Positions 51,712-62,972 of a DNA stretch of 64,000 nt are shown here, in pieces. Below the pieces are notes generated by a model, which was not told where the DNA came from, searched no databases, and was given only the letters and a program-made list of their open reading frames with translations. Position 1 is the stretch's first letter. Each line of letters begins with the position of its first letter. A program made the position numbers and the translations under genes. The stretch is from Pseudomonadales bacterium (GTDB lineage Bacteria > Pseudomonadota > Gammaproteobacteria > Pseudomonadales > JAHRWD01), in the NCBI GenBank assembly GCA_016763075.1, contig JAESUM010000059.1, positions 1-64,000 on the forward strand, given 5' to 3'.

Positions 51712-54447
51712 ATGGATATGTCTCAACCTGTAGCAAGCACTAACAATCACGCCCCGCTACGAAATGATATTCGGCTACTCGGCGACATGCTGGGCGAAAC
51801 CATTCTCAATCAATGCGGCCAGCAAACTTTCAATTTAGTAGAAGAGATTCGCCAAGCGTCCAAAACCGCTGCGCAGGGTAATGATGCGTCGTCCGCTCAA
51901 CTAGAAACCTTTCTCAGCCAACTAGAAGACAAGCAAATGCTACCGGTAGTGCGGGCTTTTGGGCTGATGCTCAACCTGATGAACATCGCCGAAGAATATC
52001 CCCGTGTCCGGCGCTTACGAGCCACTCAACTCAGCGGTGGTGCGGTGGGGCATCGTAAATCGCTACCGCAGTTATTACGCCATTTAAATGGCTGCGGAAT
52101 ACCACAAGCCGAAATTAGCCGCACAATAGAAAACCTACGCATTGAGCTGGTGTTGACCGCGCACCCAACCGAGGTTTCTCGGCGTACGGTGAGCCAAAAA
52201 TATGACCGCATCGCTAACCATCTTGAAAGCCTCGACCAGCAGAATATAAACGCATACGACCGTAAGTTAATTGAAGCAGACCTCCAAAGAGAGATCGACA
52301 GCCTATGGGCCACCGATGAAATACGGCGCAATAAACCCACACCAATCGACGAAGCAAAATGGGGCATCACCACCATTGAACAAACCCTGTGGGCCACCGT
52401 ACCGAAGCTACTTAGGCAGATGGATTACACATTGCTCAAAGAGCTCGGTGAAGGGTTAAGCATTGATGCCGCGCCCATTCGTTTTGCTTCGTGGATGGGG
52501 GGAGACCGCGACGGCAACCCAAACGTAACGGCTCAAACAACCGATGAAGTCTGCTGGCTATCGCGCTGGCAAGCCGCGCAATTGTTACAACAAGATATCG
52601 AGCAGTTGCGTTCCGAGCTTTCGATGTCACATTGTAGTGCCGAATTACGTAAGGTGACAGGCGACCATCCCGAGCCATACCGGCATTTGTTACGTGGGGT
52701 TCGTGACCGATTAATACTGACTCGCGACACCCTAAAACAAAAATTAAACGGCGAACTCACCATTAACGACGCCGAAATTTATTCTGATACAAATGACCTT
52801 AAACAGCCGTTAATGCTCTGCTACAACTCGCTGTTAGACCAAGGCATGAACACCATTGCCAACGGCCGGCTTACCGATATTATCCGTTGTATTAATTCTT
52901 TTGGGTTAAATTTAACCCCGTTAGATATTCGCCAAGAGTCATCGAGGCACGCCGAAGTCTTCGATGCCATCACCCGATACATTGGCCAAGGTAGTTACTT
53001 ACAATGGAGTGAAGCGGAAAAAATAGCTTTCTTGAATGCCGAATTAAACCAACAAAGGCCGCTAATACCTAGCCAGTTTTTAACTCAAACAGTTGATAAC
53101 GAATGGATAAATACCCTACAGCAGAAGGTAGATTATTCGATAGAAAATGTCTATGAGGTTATAAAAACCTGTCAAATAATTTCTAATCATCCCCGCAGTA
53201 GTTTTGCCAATTATATAATTTCAATGGCGCACTGCAGCTCAGATGTTCTAGCCGTAATGTTACTACAACGCGAGGCTGGTGTTGCGCAACCTTTACCGGT
53301 AATGCCTTTATTTGAAACGTTGATCGATCTTGAAAATGCACCTGAAATCATCGAGCAATTATTCAAGCTTGATGGGTATGTCGAATCAATACAACACAAC
53401 CAGCAAGTGATGATCGGTTATTCAGATTCTGCCAAAGATGCTGGGTTTCTGGCGGCGTCTTGGGGGCAATATCAGGCACAACAAAAACTAGTAACTCTCT
53501 GCAAAAGCCACCACGTACAGCTGCGCTTATTTCATGGCCGTGGTGGCTCGATGAGCCGCGGCGGAGGTTCTGCCCACGATGCATTATTATCCCAACCACC
53601 CGGCGCAGTAGAAGGCTACGTACGCATTACCGAACAAGGCGAAATGATTCGTTTTAAGTTTGGGTTGCCCGGTATCGCGCTTCGCACATTAGAGTTGTAC
53701 ACCTGCGCAACGCTTGAAGCGACATTACTGCCACCTCCTGCGCCATCTAAAAAGTGGTGCGCACTGATGGAGGACCTGACCCAATGTTCACTTGCAAGTT
53801 ATCGAAATGAAATTAGCCAACCAAACTTTTTGGAATATTTCCATGAGGCTACGCCAGAACAAGAGCTTCAGCGGCTCTCATTAGGGAGCCGTCCTGCTAA
53901 ACGAAAGTCCAGTGGTGGTATCGAAAGCCTACGTGCCATTCCATGGGTGTTTGCTTGGACTCAAACCCGCCTATTAATTCCTGCGTGGCTCGGCTCCGAC
54001 AGCGCATTCGAAAAAGCTATTGCGGATCAACAGCTAAATTTAATCCAAGAGATGACGCAAAACTGGCCCTATTTTACATCTATTATCGACATGCTAGAGA
54101 TGGTACTCGCCAAAACATTACCAATGGTATCGAGCTATTACGAGAAACGGTTGGTAGATGAGAACATGCAAGAAGTAGGCACTAAACTTAGACTACGTTT
54201 GAACTCGGTGGTGCGATCGGTAAATGAAATCCGCAACTCAGAAATATTGCTTGAACAAAGCCCCGTGATACGAAATTCCATTAGGGTGAGAAACCCCTAT
54301 GTAATGCCGCTGCATTTTCTGCAGGCAGAAATCATGCGCAGGCTTCGTATGAAAGGTAAAAATACGTCTGAATCAAAGCATATTTACGAACAGGTATTGA
54401 AAATAACCATCACCAGTATTGCCGCAGGCATGCGAAATACCGGCTAG
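51712..54447 (+). CDS. ppc: Phosphoenolpyruvate carboxylase
   Basis: VLTAHPTEVSRRTV, FHGRGGSMSRGGG, C-term ITSIAAGMRNTG; ORF track starts upstream at TTG 51688. Confidence 0.97.
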   Translation: MDMSQPVASTNNHAPLRNDIRLLGDMLGETILNQCGQQTFNLVEEIRQASKTAAQGNDASSAQLETFLSQLEDKQMLPVVRAFGLMLNLMNIAEEYPRVRRLRATQLSGGAVGHRKSLPQLLRHLNGCGIPQAEISRTIENLRIELVLTAHPTEVSRRTVSQKYDRIANHLESLDQQNINAYDRKLIEADLQREIDSLWATDEIRRNKPTPIDEAKWGITTIEQTLWATVPKLLRQMDYTLLKELGEGLSIDAAPIRFASWMGGDRDGNPNVTAQTTDEVCWLSRWQAAQLLQQDIEQLRSELSMSHCSAELRKVTGDHPEPYRHLLRGVRDRLILTRDTLKQKLNGELTINDAEIYSDTNDLKQPLMLCYNSLLDQGMNTIANGRLTDIIRCINSFGLNLTPLDIRQESSRHAEVFDAITRYIGQGSYLQWSEAEKIAFLNAELNQQRPLIPSQFLTQTVDNEWINTLQQKVDYSIENVYEVIKTCQIISNHPRSSFANYIISMAHCSSDVLAVMLLQREAGVAQPLPVMPLFETLIDLENAPEIIEQLFKLDGYVESIQHNQQVMIGYSDSAKDAGFLAASWGQYQAQQKLVTLCKSHHVQLRLFHGRGGSMSRGGGSAHDALLSQPPGAVEGYVRITEQGEMIRFKFGLPGIALRTLELYTCATLEATLLPPPAPSKKWCALMEDLTQCSLASYRNEISQPNFLEYFHEATPEQELQRLSLGSRPAKRKSSGGIESLRAIPWVFAWTQTRLLIPAWLGSDSAFEKAIADQQLNLIQEMTQNWPYFTSIIDMLEMVLAKTLPMVSSYYEKRLVDENMQEVGTKLRLRLNSVVRSVNEIRNSEILLEQSPVIRNSIRVRNPYVMPLHFLQAEIMRRLRMKGKNTSESKHIYEQVLKITITSIAAGMRNTG

Positions 54448-54457
54448 AATTTCAATA

Positions 54458-55081
54458 CTATTCAGCAACAATTTCGTCGATAATTTGATGTACTTCGGGA
54501 GAAATAACCAATACTAAATCTGAAATAGTTTGCTCAAAATTACCATCGAACATTAATTGACGCTCGTCATTCATTTCTACAGCGCCAGTAGATTTTAAGG
54601 TTTTTATAAAACCTTTAATGAGAGCTCGGTCAGAATGATCTGCATCGCCATTTCCTAGCAACTGAAGAATACCCTTAAGTACTTTAAAATAGTGTTTTTC
54701 AAGCCCGGCTTGTTTTAACTCACCACTACCGGCTTTAAACAAAATCTGACTTAACATTGCGTATCTTTCTAAACTTGGCAGCACAACGCTTGAAAACGAA
54801 TCCAGTGCCAAGGCATCTGGATTATCCGCGCTAATGCTCCACTGGCTTTCTTCATACTGAATAAACCCGCAATCAGAAAATGTATTCAAACACTGACCAA
54901 TATAAGAGTTTAACTGGTCTTCATCCCAATGAAGAATTAGATCTTCTTTTAGAAACGGGTATATAACAGCGACGGCATCTGACAAGCATTGCTGACTAAT
55001 TTTCCCATGCAGGGAAATTAATTTTATAAGTAACGCAGGAATAACAAACAAGTGAATAATGTTATTTCGATAGTAACCCAT
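54458..55081 (-). CDS. plsB: C-terminal part of glycerol-3-phosphate acyltransferase PlsB (split)
   Basis: MGYYRNNIIHLFVIPALL matches the conserved PlsB C-terminal segment. Confidence 0.82.
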   Translation of the reverse strand: MGYYRNNIIHLFVIPALLIKLISLHGKISQQCLSDAVAVIYPFLKEDLILHWDEDQLNSYIGQCLNTFSDCGFIQYEESQWSISADNPDALALDSFSSVVLPSLERYAMLSQILFKAGSGELKQAGLEKHYFKVLKGILQLLGNGDADHSDRALIKGFIKTLKSTGAVEMNDERQLMFDGNFEQTISDLVLVISPEVHQIIDEIVAE

Positions 55082-56877
55082 TACCGGTGCTGAGGCTTTA
55101 ACAACCCAACAACCGAATCAGTACGCTCTAGTAAGCCAAGCTCTTCAACATATGAAACAATACCCTTTTCATTCAAATCAGTTACAGAAATACTGCTGCT
55201 ATAAGGCGCTGCCTCGCATATCATCAGGCAAATTCTTAGCTCGGCTTCAAGCTGAGAAACCAATGCTTTACGCTGCGATGAACAAAGCAATAACAACGAT
55301 ACCAAGTTCACTGGGTTCACTGCAGCCGCGCTGTTAATTCGCGTGACTACCTGTTCGCCTATCTGATTTACCGCTTGGGTTAACCAACCTTGACGTTCAT
55401 CAGCTCCCAATGTGCTTTTCCAGTCCGGTTTGTAGTCGTCCAGAAACTGACTCATCACAATCGGCTCAGCAAAGTTAACCGATACTTTACCAAAAGGGCC
55501 TTTCAGACTCTTGAGCGTAGAAAAAACCCCGAAAACGGATTCTTTCTTTTTCTCTGCGCCTTCTAATTCTTTTTGATAGGTAGTGACTTCAATTATTTTC
55601 TCATAACCAATATATACGGGGACAAATACCAACGGCTTTTGTTCACGCAGGTAGGTTCGTGCGGTCATTGAGATCAAACCGGTTTTTGCAGGTAGTGTAC
55701 GGCCAGATCTGCTTCGTCCACCTTCAACAAAATATTCCATCGAATGACCACGGGAATACACCATCCCCATGTATTCGTTAAAAACCGCGGTGTAAAGACG
55801 CTGACTTTTAAATGAGCGGCGCATATAAAAAGCACCTACTTTTCTTAGTAATAGTCCAATAACAGGCATGTTTAAATTCACACCCGCCGCAATATGTGGG
55901 ATGGCTAAACCTTGATGATAGAGCAAATAGGAAAGTAGTAGATAGTCAACGTGACTACGATGACAGGGCACGTAAACAATCGCATGACCGCTCGCAACTT
56001 CTTTTACTCTGTCAATGTTGTTAACTTCCAAACCGCTATACATGCGATTCCATAACACGCTCAAACCTTTCTCAAAGATTTTCACCATTGGGTATGTAAG
56101 ATCAGAACATATCTCGAGCGCATTTTTCTTGGCTTGTTTACGTATCTCAGCAAGGTGTTTGTTTTGATCTTTTGCTTCAAGTTCAATGGCCTGACGCACC
56201 AATGGAGCATCAATCAAGGTGTTGATCATGGTTTTACGGTGAGATAGTTCCGGCCCAAGAATAGAGGTACGAACTTGTCTAAAATGCACCCGCAGAACAC
56301 GAAATAGTTTTCGCTGTACTCGCTCTGCGTTCATTTCGGCGTTTAATAATGCCCGTACTGAAACCGGTTGGCTAAATTGCACAAATACGTTGCGGCCATT
56401 AATCAGAATAATCAAAAATTTTCTGAATGGGCCCACTAATGTTCCGCCACTGCCAAACAATAATGATTTCAGGCTGCGTTGTTTATCTGGGTGATAACCC
56501 CAATAAACCGAAACAGGTATAAGCTGGACATCTTGCAATTGATCGTTGCAAATAAGTTGAGATAATTCGACTGCGGAATCTGAATATTGCCGACTACTGC
56601 TACGTTTTATCACCCGCCCTTCATTACGTTTAATAACAAAAAAACCACGCTTATGAGCGAGCTGTTCTATTTTTGAATGCAAATAAGGGCTTGGTAAACT
56701 GTTGTCTTTACAAATTTGATCGACAACAAGCAGATCTGAATAGGAACGGTATTCCAATACATAGAAGGCTGGAATGTCATCACGTAGTTCACTTTTGAGC
56801 TGGCTACTGCCATGAACTTTTGTTTTCACCCAACTGTTAAGTAACGTTCTGTAGGTGTTATAGACGAATGCTCGCAT
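55081..56877 (-). CDS. plsB: N-terminal and catalytic part of PlsB (split)
   Basis: VYVPCHRSHVDYLLLSYLLYHQGL (HX4D), FVEGGRSRSGRTLPAKTGL, GYEKIIE. Confidence 0.9.
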   Translation of the reverse strand: MRAFVYNTYRTLLNSWVKTKVHGSSQLKSELRDDIPAFYVLEYRSYSDLLVVDQICKDNSLPSPYLHSKIEQLAHKRGFFVIKRNEGRVIKRSSSRQYSDSAVELSQLICNDQLQDVQLIPVSVYWGYHPDKQRSLKSLLFGSGGTLVGPFRKFLIILINGRNVFVQFSQPVSVRALLNAEMNAERVQRKLFRVLRVHFRQVRTSILGPELSHRKTMINTLIDAPLVRQAIELEAKDQNKHLAEIRKQAKKNALEICSDLTYPMVKIFEKGLSVLWNRMYSGLEVNNIDRVKEVASGHAIVYVPCHRSHVDYLLLSYLLYHQGLAIPHIAAGVNLNMPVIGLLLRKVGAFYMRRSFKSQRLYTAVFNEYMGMVYSRGHSMEYFVEGGRSRSGRTLPAKTGLISMTARTYLREQKPLVFVPVYIGYEKIIEVTTYQKELEGAEKKKESVFGVFSTLKSLKGPFGKVSVNFAEPIVMSQFLDDYKPDWKSTLGADERQGWLTQAVNQIGEQVVTRINSAAAVNPVNLVSLLLLCSSQRKALVSQLEAELRICLMICEAAPYSSSISVTDLNEKGIVSYVEELGLLERTDSVVGLLKPQHR

Positions 56878-56925
56878 AGCCGGTCACAACTTTTTTGAAA
56901 TTTTCAGAGAAGGTACAGCGGAAAC

Positions 56926-57369
56926 TCAGAGTCCTTTTACAAACCGTCGCAGCAATGGCAACTGTTTGTACATATCAAAACCTGCATCTTCGGCGAGCTT
57001 GAGATATTTTCCAGAGTGCTGCAAGTCTTGTCGAATTGAAAGAATCGACCACAGAATTGTGCAGCGGTTACCGGTTCTACAAAATGAAAATACCGGCGCG
57101 TCACTAGCATCTAATGCCAGCTGCATAGCATCTACTTCAGCATCAGAAATGGTATTTAAATTAATCGGTATAAAATAGTAAGCGAGGCCTAAATCAGAGG
57201 CTGCCTTAGAGAACTCGGCATTCGAAGGTTGATCATCTGCTTCATGATCAGGCCGATTGTTAATCACAGCATTAAAACCAAGCGCTTTAATCTGAACTAA
57301 GTCAGAGACTGCAATTTGCATACTTGAACTGAATTTATCGGTTAGTTGTGCAGGTTTTAACATTCCCAT
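56926..57369 (-). CDS. TIGR01244-like beta-lactamase-hydrolase-domain / phosphatase-fold protein
   Basis: LGFNAVINNRPDHEADDQPSNAEF...FSFCRTGNRCTILW; start moved inside ORF 56926..57534. Confidence 0.75.
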   Translation of the reverse strand: MGMLKPAQLTDKFSSSMQIAVSDLVQIKALGFNAVINNRPDHEADDQPSNAEFSKAASDLGLAYYFIPINLNTISDAEVDAMQLALDASDAPVFSFCRTGNRCTILWSILSIRQDLQHSGKYLKLAEDAGFDMYKQLPLLRRFVKGL

Positions 57370-57408
57370 ACCCCAATAATATGTGCAAATATTTCTAGCT
57401 AGATATAA

Positions 57409-57438
57409 CGAAACAAGCCCGCAACGGCGGGCTTGTTT
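57409..57438 (-). terminator. Hairpin terminator downstream of rplS
   Basis: aaacaagcccgc-aacg-gcgggcttgttt perfect 12-bp stem. Confidence 0.75.
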
Positions 57439-57451
57439 CTTAAAAAATGGG

Positions 57452-57805
57452 TTAGCCCAATTTTTCTTTGATTCGAGCTGCTTTACCTGAAAGCTCACGT
57501 AGGTAATACAGTTTTGCCTGGCGTACATCACCACGACGTTTTACTTTGATCTCGGCGATCAACGGACTGTGTGTTTGGAACGTACGCTCAACACCAACAC
57601 CATGGGAAATTTTACGTACAGTAAAAGAAGAGTTAATAGCTCGGTTTTTCTTAGCCAGAACAACGCCTTCAAAGGCTTGAAGTCGCTCGCGTGTGCCTTC
57701 TTTAACTTTAACCTGAACGATTACGGTATCGCCGGGGCTAAATTCTGGAAGATCAGACTTCATTTGTGCCGCTTCAATTTCAGAAATAATCTTATTGGTG
57801 CTCAT
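57452..57805 (-). CDS. rplS: 50S ribosomal protein L19
   Basis: [46 protein letters not shown]. Confidence 0.98.
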   Translation of the reverse strand: MSTNKIISEIEAAQMKSDLPEFSPGDTVIVQVKVKEGTRERLQAFEGVVLAKKNRAINSSFTVRKISHGVGVERTFQTHSPLIAEIKVKRRGDVRQAKLYYLRELSGKAARIKEKLG

Positions 57806-57869
57806 AACGCGCTCTTTATAGTTCAGGTTATTGTTCAAATATTAGTGCTTGGTTTTGCTCAAATCCCCA

Positions 57870-58625
57870 TTATGTAGGGTCTTCTGAACGCTGCCATTGT
57901 GTTACAAATTCTTCCAGAAGCATTGTTTGCTCTGAGTTTAATTCTTTGCTTTCCAGTAGGTCTGGTCTTTTAAGCCAGGTTGCTCCTAAGGATTGCTTGA
58001 GCCGCCAACTACGGATTCGCTCGTGATTACCACTGAGCAAAACTTCCGGTACTGGTACGCCTTCAAATACTTCAGGTCTCGTATAATGCGGAAAATCCAG
58101 CAAGCCTTCCGAAAAAGAGTCGCTTTGAGCCGACGCATCGTGTCCAAGGACTCCGGGGATTAAACGCGTTGCCGCATCGATCACTACCATGGCAGCAAGC
58201 TCACCACCTGATAGTACAAAATCACCGAGAGACCATTGCTGATCTACTTCCATATTAATCAGCCTTTCGTCGATACCTTCGTATCGGCCAGAGATCAAAA
58301 GCAATTTCTTTTGATCTACCAGTGCTTCCAGTTTTGCCTGGTTTAATCGCTCGCCCTGCGGCGAAAGATAGACGGTTAGTACATCAGCACCCAATTTTTC
58401 TCTAGCAGCAGAGATTGCATCTCGCAACGGCTCTACTTTCATCAACATGCCCGGGCCACCACCGTAGGGGCGGTCATCAACGGTTCTATGTTGATCCTGA
58501 GTATAGTCTCTTGGATTCCAACATTGCAGGGACAGCAAATCGCGTTTGACTGCTCTGCCAGTAACACCATACTCCGTTACTGTTTGAACCATTTCGGGAA
58601 AAAGTGTAATCACCCCAATCTGCAT
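57870..58625 (-). CDS. trmD: tRNA (guanine37-N1)-methyltransferase TrmD
   Basis: [31 protein letters not shown]. Confidence 0.97.
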   Translation of the reverse strand: MQIGVITLFPEMVQTVTEYGVTGRAVKRDLLSLQCWNPRDYTQDQHRTVDDRPYGGGPGMLMKVEPLRDAISAAREKLGADVLTVYLSPQGERLNQAKLEALVDQKKLLLISGRYEGIDERLINMEVDQQWSLGDFVLSGGELAAMVVIDAATRLIPGVLGHDASAQSDSFSEGLLDFPHYTRPEVFEGVPVPEVLLSGNHERIRSWRLKQSLGATWLKRPDLLESKELNSEQTMLLEEFVTQWQRSEDPT

Positions 58626-58647
58626 TGAGTTTCCCCGAGTCTGTTTT

Positions 58648-59184
58648 CTAAAAATCTTCGTCCCAATCAACCGTGATCATTGCTGACTCTAGGTTGACCT
58701 CTTTGACGACTCTATCGGGCAAGTACGGGATTAACCGCTCTCGCTTGTCGATGCTGTCTTTACTGGCTTTCACAACTAAAACGTCGTTCGCGCCAGTTTC
58801 TAGCATCGAGTCGACTCGACCTAAAATTCGTTGTTGCGTACTTTGAACACTCAGCCCAATCAGCTGGCTCCAGTAATAGTCGCCTGGCTCAAGCTTCGCC
58901 AATACGGCTTTTGGAACACTGAACTGCATACCACGATACAGTTCAGCTTGTGTTCGGGTATCGCAGTCTTTTAAGTACGCTACGAAACCTTTGCCATGAG
59001 GTTTCCATTCTTCAATGGTAACCCCTTGGTCTTTCTGGCTCGGCCCTTCAAGTCGAATACCAGAATACTGAAAGAAGTTCTCTTCAGGCTCTGTATACGA
59101 ATGAATCCGTACCCAACCGTGCACACCAAAAGCTGCGGTAACTCTCCCTACAACAACCATTTCGGTTTTTTCGGAATTACTCAA
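58648..59184 (-). CDS. rimM: Ribosome maturation factor RimM
   Basis: [31 protein letters not shown]; operon context. Confidence 0.97.
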   Translation of the reverse strand: MSNSEKTEMVVVGRVTAAFGVHGWVRIHSYTEPEENFFQYSGIRLEGPSQKDQGVTIEEWKPHGKGFVAYLKDCDTRTQAELYRGMQFSVPKAVLAKLEPGDYYWSQLIGLSVQSTQQRILGRVDSMLETGANDVLVVKASKDSIDKRERLIPYLPDRVVKEVNLESAMITVDWDEDF

Positions 59185-59207
59185 CGCAGCAAATCAGTAG
59201 AGCGATC

Positions 59208-59465
59208 TTAAGCTGCTTTAGCTTCAGCTGAGTTTTTCTTCAGCAAGCTTGCAACACGTTCACTAGGCTGTGCGCCTTGACCAATCCAATAATCAATACG
59301 TGCTTGATCTAATCGAAGTGTTTCTTCTTGACCGCGAGCCAATGGGTTAAAAAAACCTACGCGCTCAATAAACGCGCCATTACGGGCGCGGCGACTATCC
59401 GCTACAGTCAAGTGATAAAAAGGGCGCTTCTTAGAGCCCCCGCGAGCTAGACGAATAGTGACCAT
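59208..59465 (-). CDS. rpsP: 30S ribosomal protein S16
   Basis: [41 protein letters not shown]. Confidence 0.98.
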   Translation of the reverse strand: MVTIRLARGGSKKRPFYHLTVADSRRARNGAFIERVGFFNPLARGQEETLRLDQARIDYWIGQGAQPSERVASLLKKNSAEAKAA

Positions 59466-59644
59466 CCAGTCATTCTCCTAAAATTTTAAAATATTTCAAT
59501 GGAACACCCTCTCAAAATTAGCTGTTTCGAGCTAAACCAAGAAGATATCCGTAACAAAAAAAGGTGCGGCATTCTACGTGTTCCAGGAAAAATTTGAAAT
59601 GCCTATCGGTAAAAAAACCAACATTTGCGTGGCTAATTGTAGCA

Positions 59645-61759
59645 TCAGGTGCTTTTTCGGCCTGAAATAAGGTAAATCAGCACAATAACGATCGCTGTAA
59701 CGCCTGTAATCCAGTAATTTCCGTGAGGCCAAAGCATCAATACCGCAACGACCACTAGGATAAATCTCAACGAATAAGACAACGCTGACTTCATATAACC
59801 CTGAAATGCCGCGGCCATCGCGTATAGCCCTATTGAGGCCAATACAAATACCAAACTTTTTTCTAGCAGCGTACCGGTGACAAGTGGTGAGTAAGCGAAC
59901 AGCAAGGGTATTAAATACAACCCTTTTGCCATTTTCCAGGCGGTAAAACCTGTGGCCATTGGAGGACTGCCGGCAATGGCAGCTGCCGAGAATGCACACA
60001 TGCACACCGGCGGCGTTACGTTGCTGTCCTGCGATAACCAAAAAATGATGAGGTGAGCGCTCAGCAGGACCATTGAAATGGTCGCAGGGTCGATTAACTG
60101 CGGCTGAATCAAAGCTAAGAAATCAGCCGGCACCGCCGTTAGCAACTGCTCAGCTTGCAACAGGGTTAAGTCTTGAGTGATATCTAACCCCAAACCACCC
60201 GCAAACACGCCGAGTATAGCGGTTACTTCTTGTGGCAAGCCTCCGACTGCTATGGCTTCAATCAGCTGTTGTTGCATCATTAAATCGAACAGCAGTGGCG
60301 CACAAAGCGTTGCCATTACAATATATGAGGCTGTCACGGGCAACCCTGCACCAAGAATCAATGATGCTGCTGCAATCAGTGCAATAGCAAACAACAGACT
60401 GCCTCCGGACCACTGAACAATCATCAATGAGAAGGTATTACCAAACCCAGTAGTTGTGACCACATTTACGATTAAACCAATGGCAATCAACAGACTGGCG
60501 GTTGGGATCATATTGGTTGTGCCATCAACCAAAGCCTGCTGAATATCCTTTAATCTCATTGGTTTAGCCGACAACCACGAAGCCGCAATGACTGCAGCTA
60601 TAGCCATCACCGCTGAATAGCTGGCGCTATAACCCATAGCCAAAAAGGTTACCAATAAGCCCAACGGAATTAAGAAATGCCAGCCTTGCTTAAGCACTTG
60701 CATGACCGAAGGGCTCTGTTCATCGGTTTGATTCAGGCCAAGCCGCTTTGCTTCAATGCGCACATAAAATGCGACCGACAAAAAATACAGTAGCGCTGGT
60801 AACACCGACACCGCCACAATAGTCATATAGGAAAGCTGGGTATAACTGGCCATCACAAAGGCTCCAGCGCCCATGACCGGCGGCATTAGCTGCCCGCCTG
60901 TTGAAGCAGCAGCCTCAACCCCTGCAGCAAAGCGTGGAGTAAAACCAAACCGCTTCATCATTGGAATAGTAATAACACCGGTAGACGCGGTATTGGCCAC
61001 CGCAGAACCCGACACCGACCCCATCAACCCAGAGCCCACAACTGCCACTAACCCAGGGCCACCGACTGTACGCCCTGCCAGGCAACGGGCCAAACTGATC
61101 AAAAAATCCCCGGCGCCGGAAACCAACAAAAACGAGCCGAACAATATAAAGGGGTACACATAGGCAGCAGAAATAATGGTAATGCTGCCCAGCACCCCTT
61201 CTCCTCCAAAGAAACTGCGAAACAGCATGGTCTCGAGGCTCAGCCCAGGAAACGAAAAAACGTTGTCTAGCCAACTACCCCATAACACCGAGTAGCTAAC
61301 TGCAATCACCACTAAAACCGGGATAATCCAGCCGGAGCTACGCCGGCATATTTCAACCGCTAGCAATACTGCTGCACCGGAAACCAGCCAGTCCCACTGG
61401 TCAAAATCGGTACCCCTTTGATAGAGGTTTTCTTCAAACAACATGAGATAAATTGCACAATTTACTGCAATCAAGCCCAATGAAAAATCGGTGATCAGAG
61501 CAAAGTAGCCACTCCCAGCATCATTGTTCGCAGCAGGCTTTATTAAGGGAAAACCTAATGCTGCGAGCATACCAAAGCAACCAAAATGAATAGCCGCAAA
61601 CCAAAGCTCTGAAAGCGTCCCTACGGTATTGAGGTATAAGTGCGTGAGCGCCACGGGCAGCGCAATGAGGTGAATCATGACTGCTCTTAGTCGGCTTGCA
61701 CTCACCACGCTGGCCCACGCAACGTTATGGGCCGGATTAAACTCCACATCGCACTGCAC
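59645..61759 (-). CDS. TRAP transporter fused permease subunit (TAXI type)
   Basis: Multiple TM helices; GLMGSVSGSAVANTASTGVITIPMMKRFGFTPRFAAGVEAAASTGGQLMPPVMGAGAFVMA. Confidence 0.94.
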   Translation of the reverse strand: MQCDVEFNPAHNVAWASVVSASRLRAVMIHLIALPVALTHLYLNTVGTLSELWFAAIHFGCFGMLAALGFPLIKPAANNDAGSGYFALITDFSLGLIAVNCAIYLMLFEENLYQRGTDFDQWDWLVSGAAVLLAVEICRRSSGWIIPVLVVIAVSYSVLWGSWLDNVFSFPGLSLETMLFRSFFGGEGVLGSITIISAAYVYPFILFGSFLLVSGAGDFLISLARCLAGRTVGGPGLVAVVGSGLMGSVSGSAVANTASTGVITIPMMKRFGFTPRFAAGVEAAASTGGQLMPPVMGAGAFVMASYTQLSYMTIVAVSVLPALLYFLSVAFYVRIEAKRLGLNQTDEQSPSVMQVLKQGWHFLIPLGLLVTFLAMGYSASYSAVMAIAAVIAASWLSAKPMRLKDIQQALVDGTTNMIPTASLLIAIGLIVNVVTTTGFGNTFSLMIVQWSGGSLLFAIALIAAASLILGAGLPVTASYIVMATLCAPLLFDLMMQQQLIEAIAVGGLPQEVTAILGVFAGGLGLDITQDLTLLQAEQLLTAVPADFLALIQPQLIDPATISMVLLSAHLIIFWLSQDSNVTPPVCMCAFSAAAIAGSPPMATGFTAWKMAKGLYLIPLLFAYSPLVTGTLLEKSLVFVLASIGLYAMAAAFQGYMKSALSYSLRFILVVVAVLMLWPHGNYWITGVTAIVIVLIYLISGRKST

Positions 61760-61765
61760 ATCATA

Positions 61766-62833
61766 TTACTTGCTCACTGATGAGATCAGATGTTCAGGAA
61801 TGGTTTTACCCGCTTCACGGTAGAACTTTATTGCCCCGGGATGCAGCGGCAAGGGCAAACCTGCTACTGCATTTTTAAGCGAAATCGCTTTGGTCGCTTT
61901 GTGGATATTCCCTAAAAACCCTAGGTTTTCATATATCACTCGGGTAATTTCATAAACAGACTGCTCATCAACATCGGCTCGCACCACCAATAAGGTTGGC
62001 TGCGCCGCGGTGTTAACGGCGTTAGGTTGGTTTGGATAAGTATTGGCCGCAATGACATACTGACTCCAAAGTGGATAACGTGCATTGATGCTTTGCAACT
62101 GTTGCGGGCTTACATCAAGTATTTGCAGGCGCTTACCTTTGGCCGCAAAAGCGCGAGTGACTGCGCTCACCGGCGGCCCCGCGGCGATATTCATACCATC
62201 GATAACACCGTTTTGTAGTGCCTGCGCACTTGCGCCATAACCCATATAAACCACTTTATAGTGCTGATCTTTAACGATATTTAACGCGCCCAAAATATGA
62301 AAGCCCGACCCAGCGGTGCCTGAATTACGTTTACCGATCGAAAACTTTCGAGGCCCAAACCCAGCTAAATCTGACAATGAACCCGTTTTAACATGTGATG
62401 TATTCACCACAAAGTGCTCTACGTTTTGCCACAACATGGTCACTGCACGTAGCTGGGTTTGCGCCCCTTGCTGGCTAAATGGCCCGTCGCCATTCCAAGC
62501 CCAAGCCGCATACAAACCCTGAAGTATCGCGAATTGAACCTCGTTTTTACGCATCATTTTTATGTTTTCAGCGGAGCCTGCCGAACTCACCGCCGAGAGC
62601 GAAATACCCGTGGCCGGCATCAACCTAAGCTTTGTCAACGTAGCCAAAGCCACTCCAACTGGGTAGAATGTGCCCGCTGTTGTAGCGGTAGCAAGGATGT
62701 GACCCCTAGTTTGTTGCTGATCGTTTTTCGGTGTTGCAAGCACATGAGGGCTAACCCCAAGCGCAACGACCAAAACTATAAAAAACGTTGCCCATACGGC
62801 ACCGGATCGATTCCAGAAATAAAAATTCAACAT
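61766..62833 (-). CDS. TAXI family TRAP transporter solute-binding protein
   Basis: ATATTAGTFYPVGVALATL, RNEVQFAILQGLYAAWAWNG; ORF track start 62926, start chosen at MLNFYF. Confidence 0.9.
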   Translation of the reverse strand: MLNFYFWNRSGAVWATFFIVLVVALGVSPHVLATPKNDQQQTRGHILATATTAGTFYPVGVALATLTKLRLMPATGISLSAVSSAGSAENIKMMRKNEVQFAILQGLYAAWAWNGDGPFSQQGAQTQLRAVTMLWQNVEHFVVNTSHVKTGSLSDLAGFGPRKFSIGKRNSGTAGSGFHILGALNIVKDQHYKVVYMGYGASAQALQNGVIDGMNIAAGPPVSAVTRAFAAKGKRLQILDVSPQQLQSINARYPLWSQYVIAANTYPNQPNAVNTAAQPTLLVVRADVDEQSVYEITRVIYENLGFLGNIHKATKAISLKNAVAGLPLPLHPGAIKFYREAGKTIPEHLISSVSK

Positions 62834-62972
62834 TTCGCAAGCACCTTGTATCTTCGAAAACGGCCACATTGTATTCGAGTAACGATTGCCGGGTAAAAGT
62901 TGCGAACAACTTATTTTCCGTAACAACCCTTACTTTCGAGTAAACCGCAGTAATAACTGCGGATGACACATT

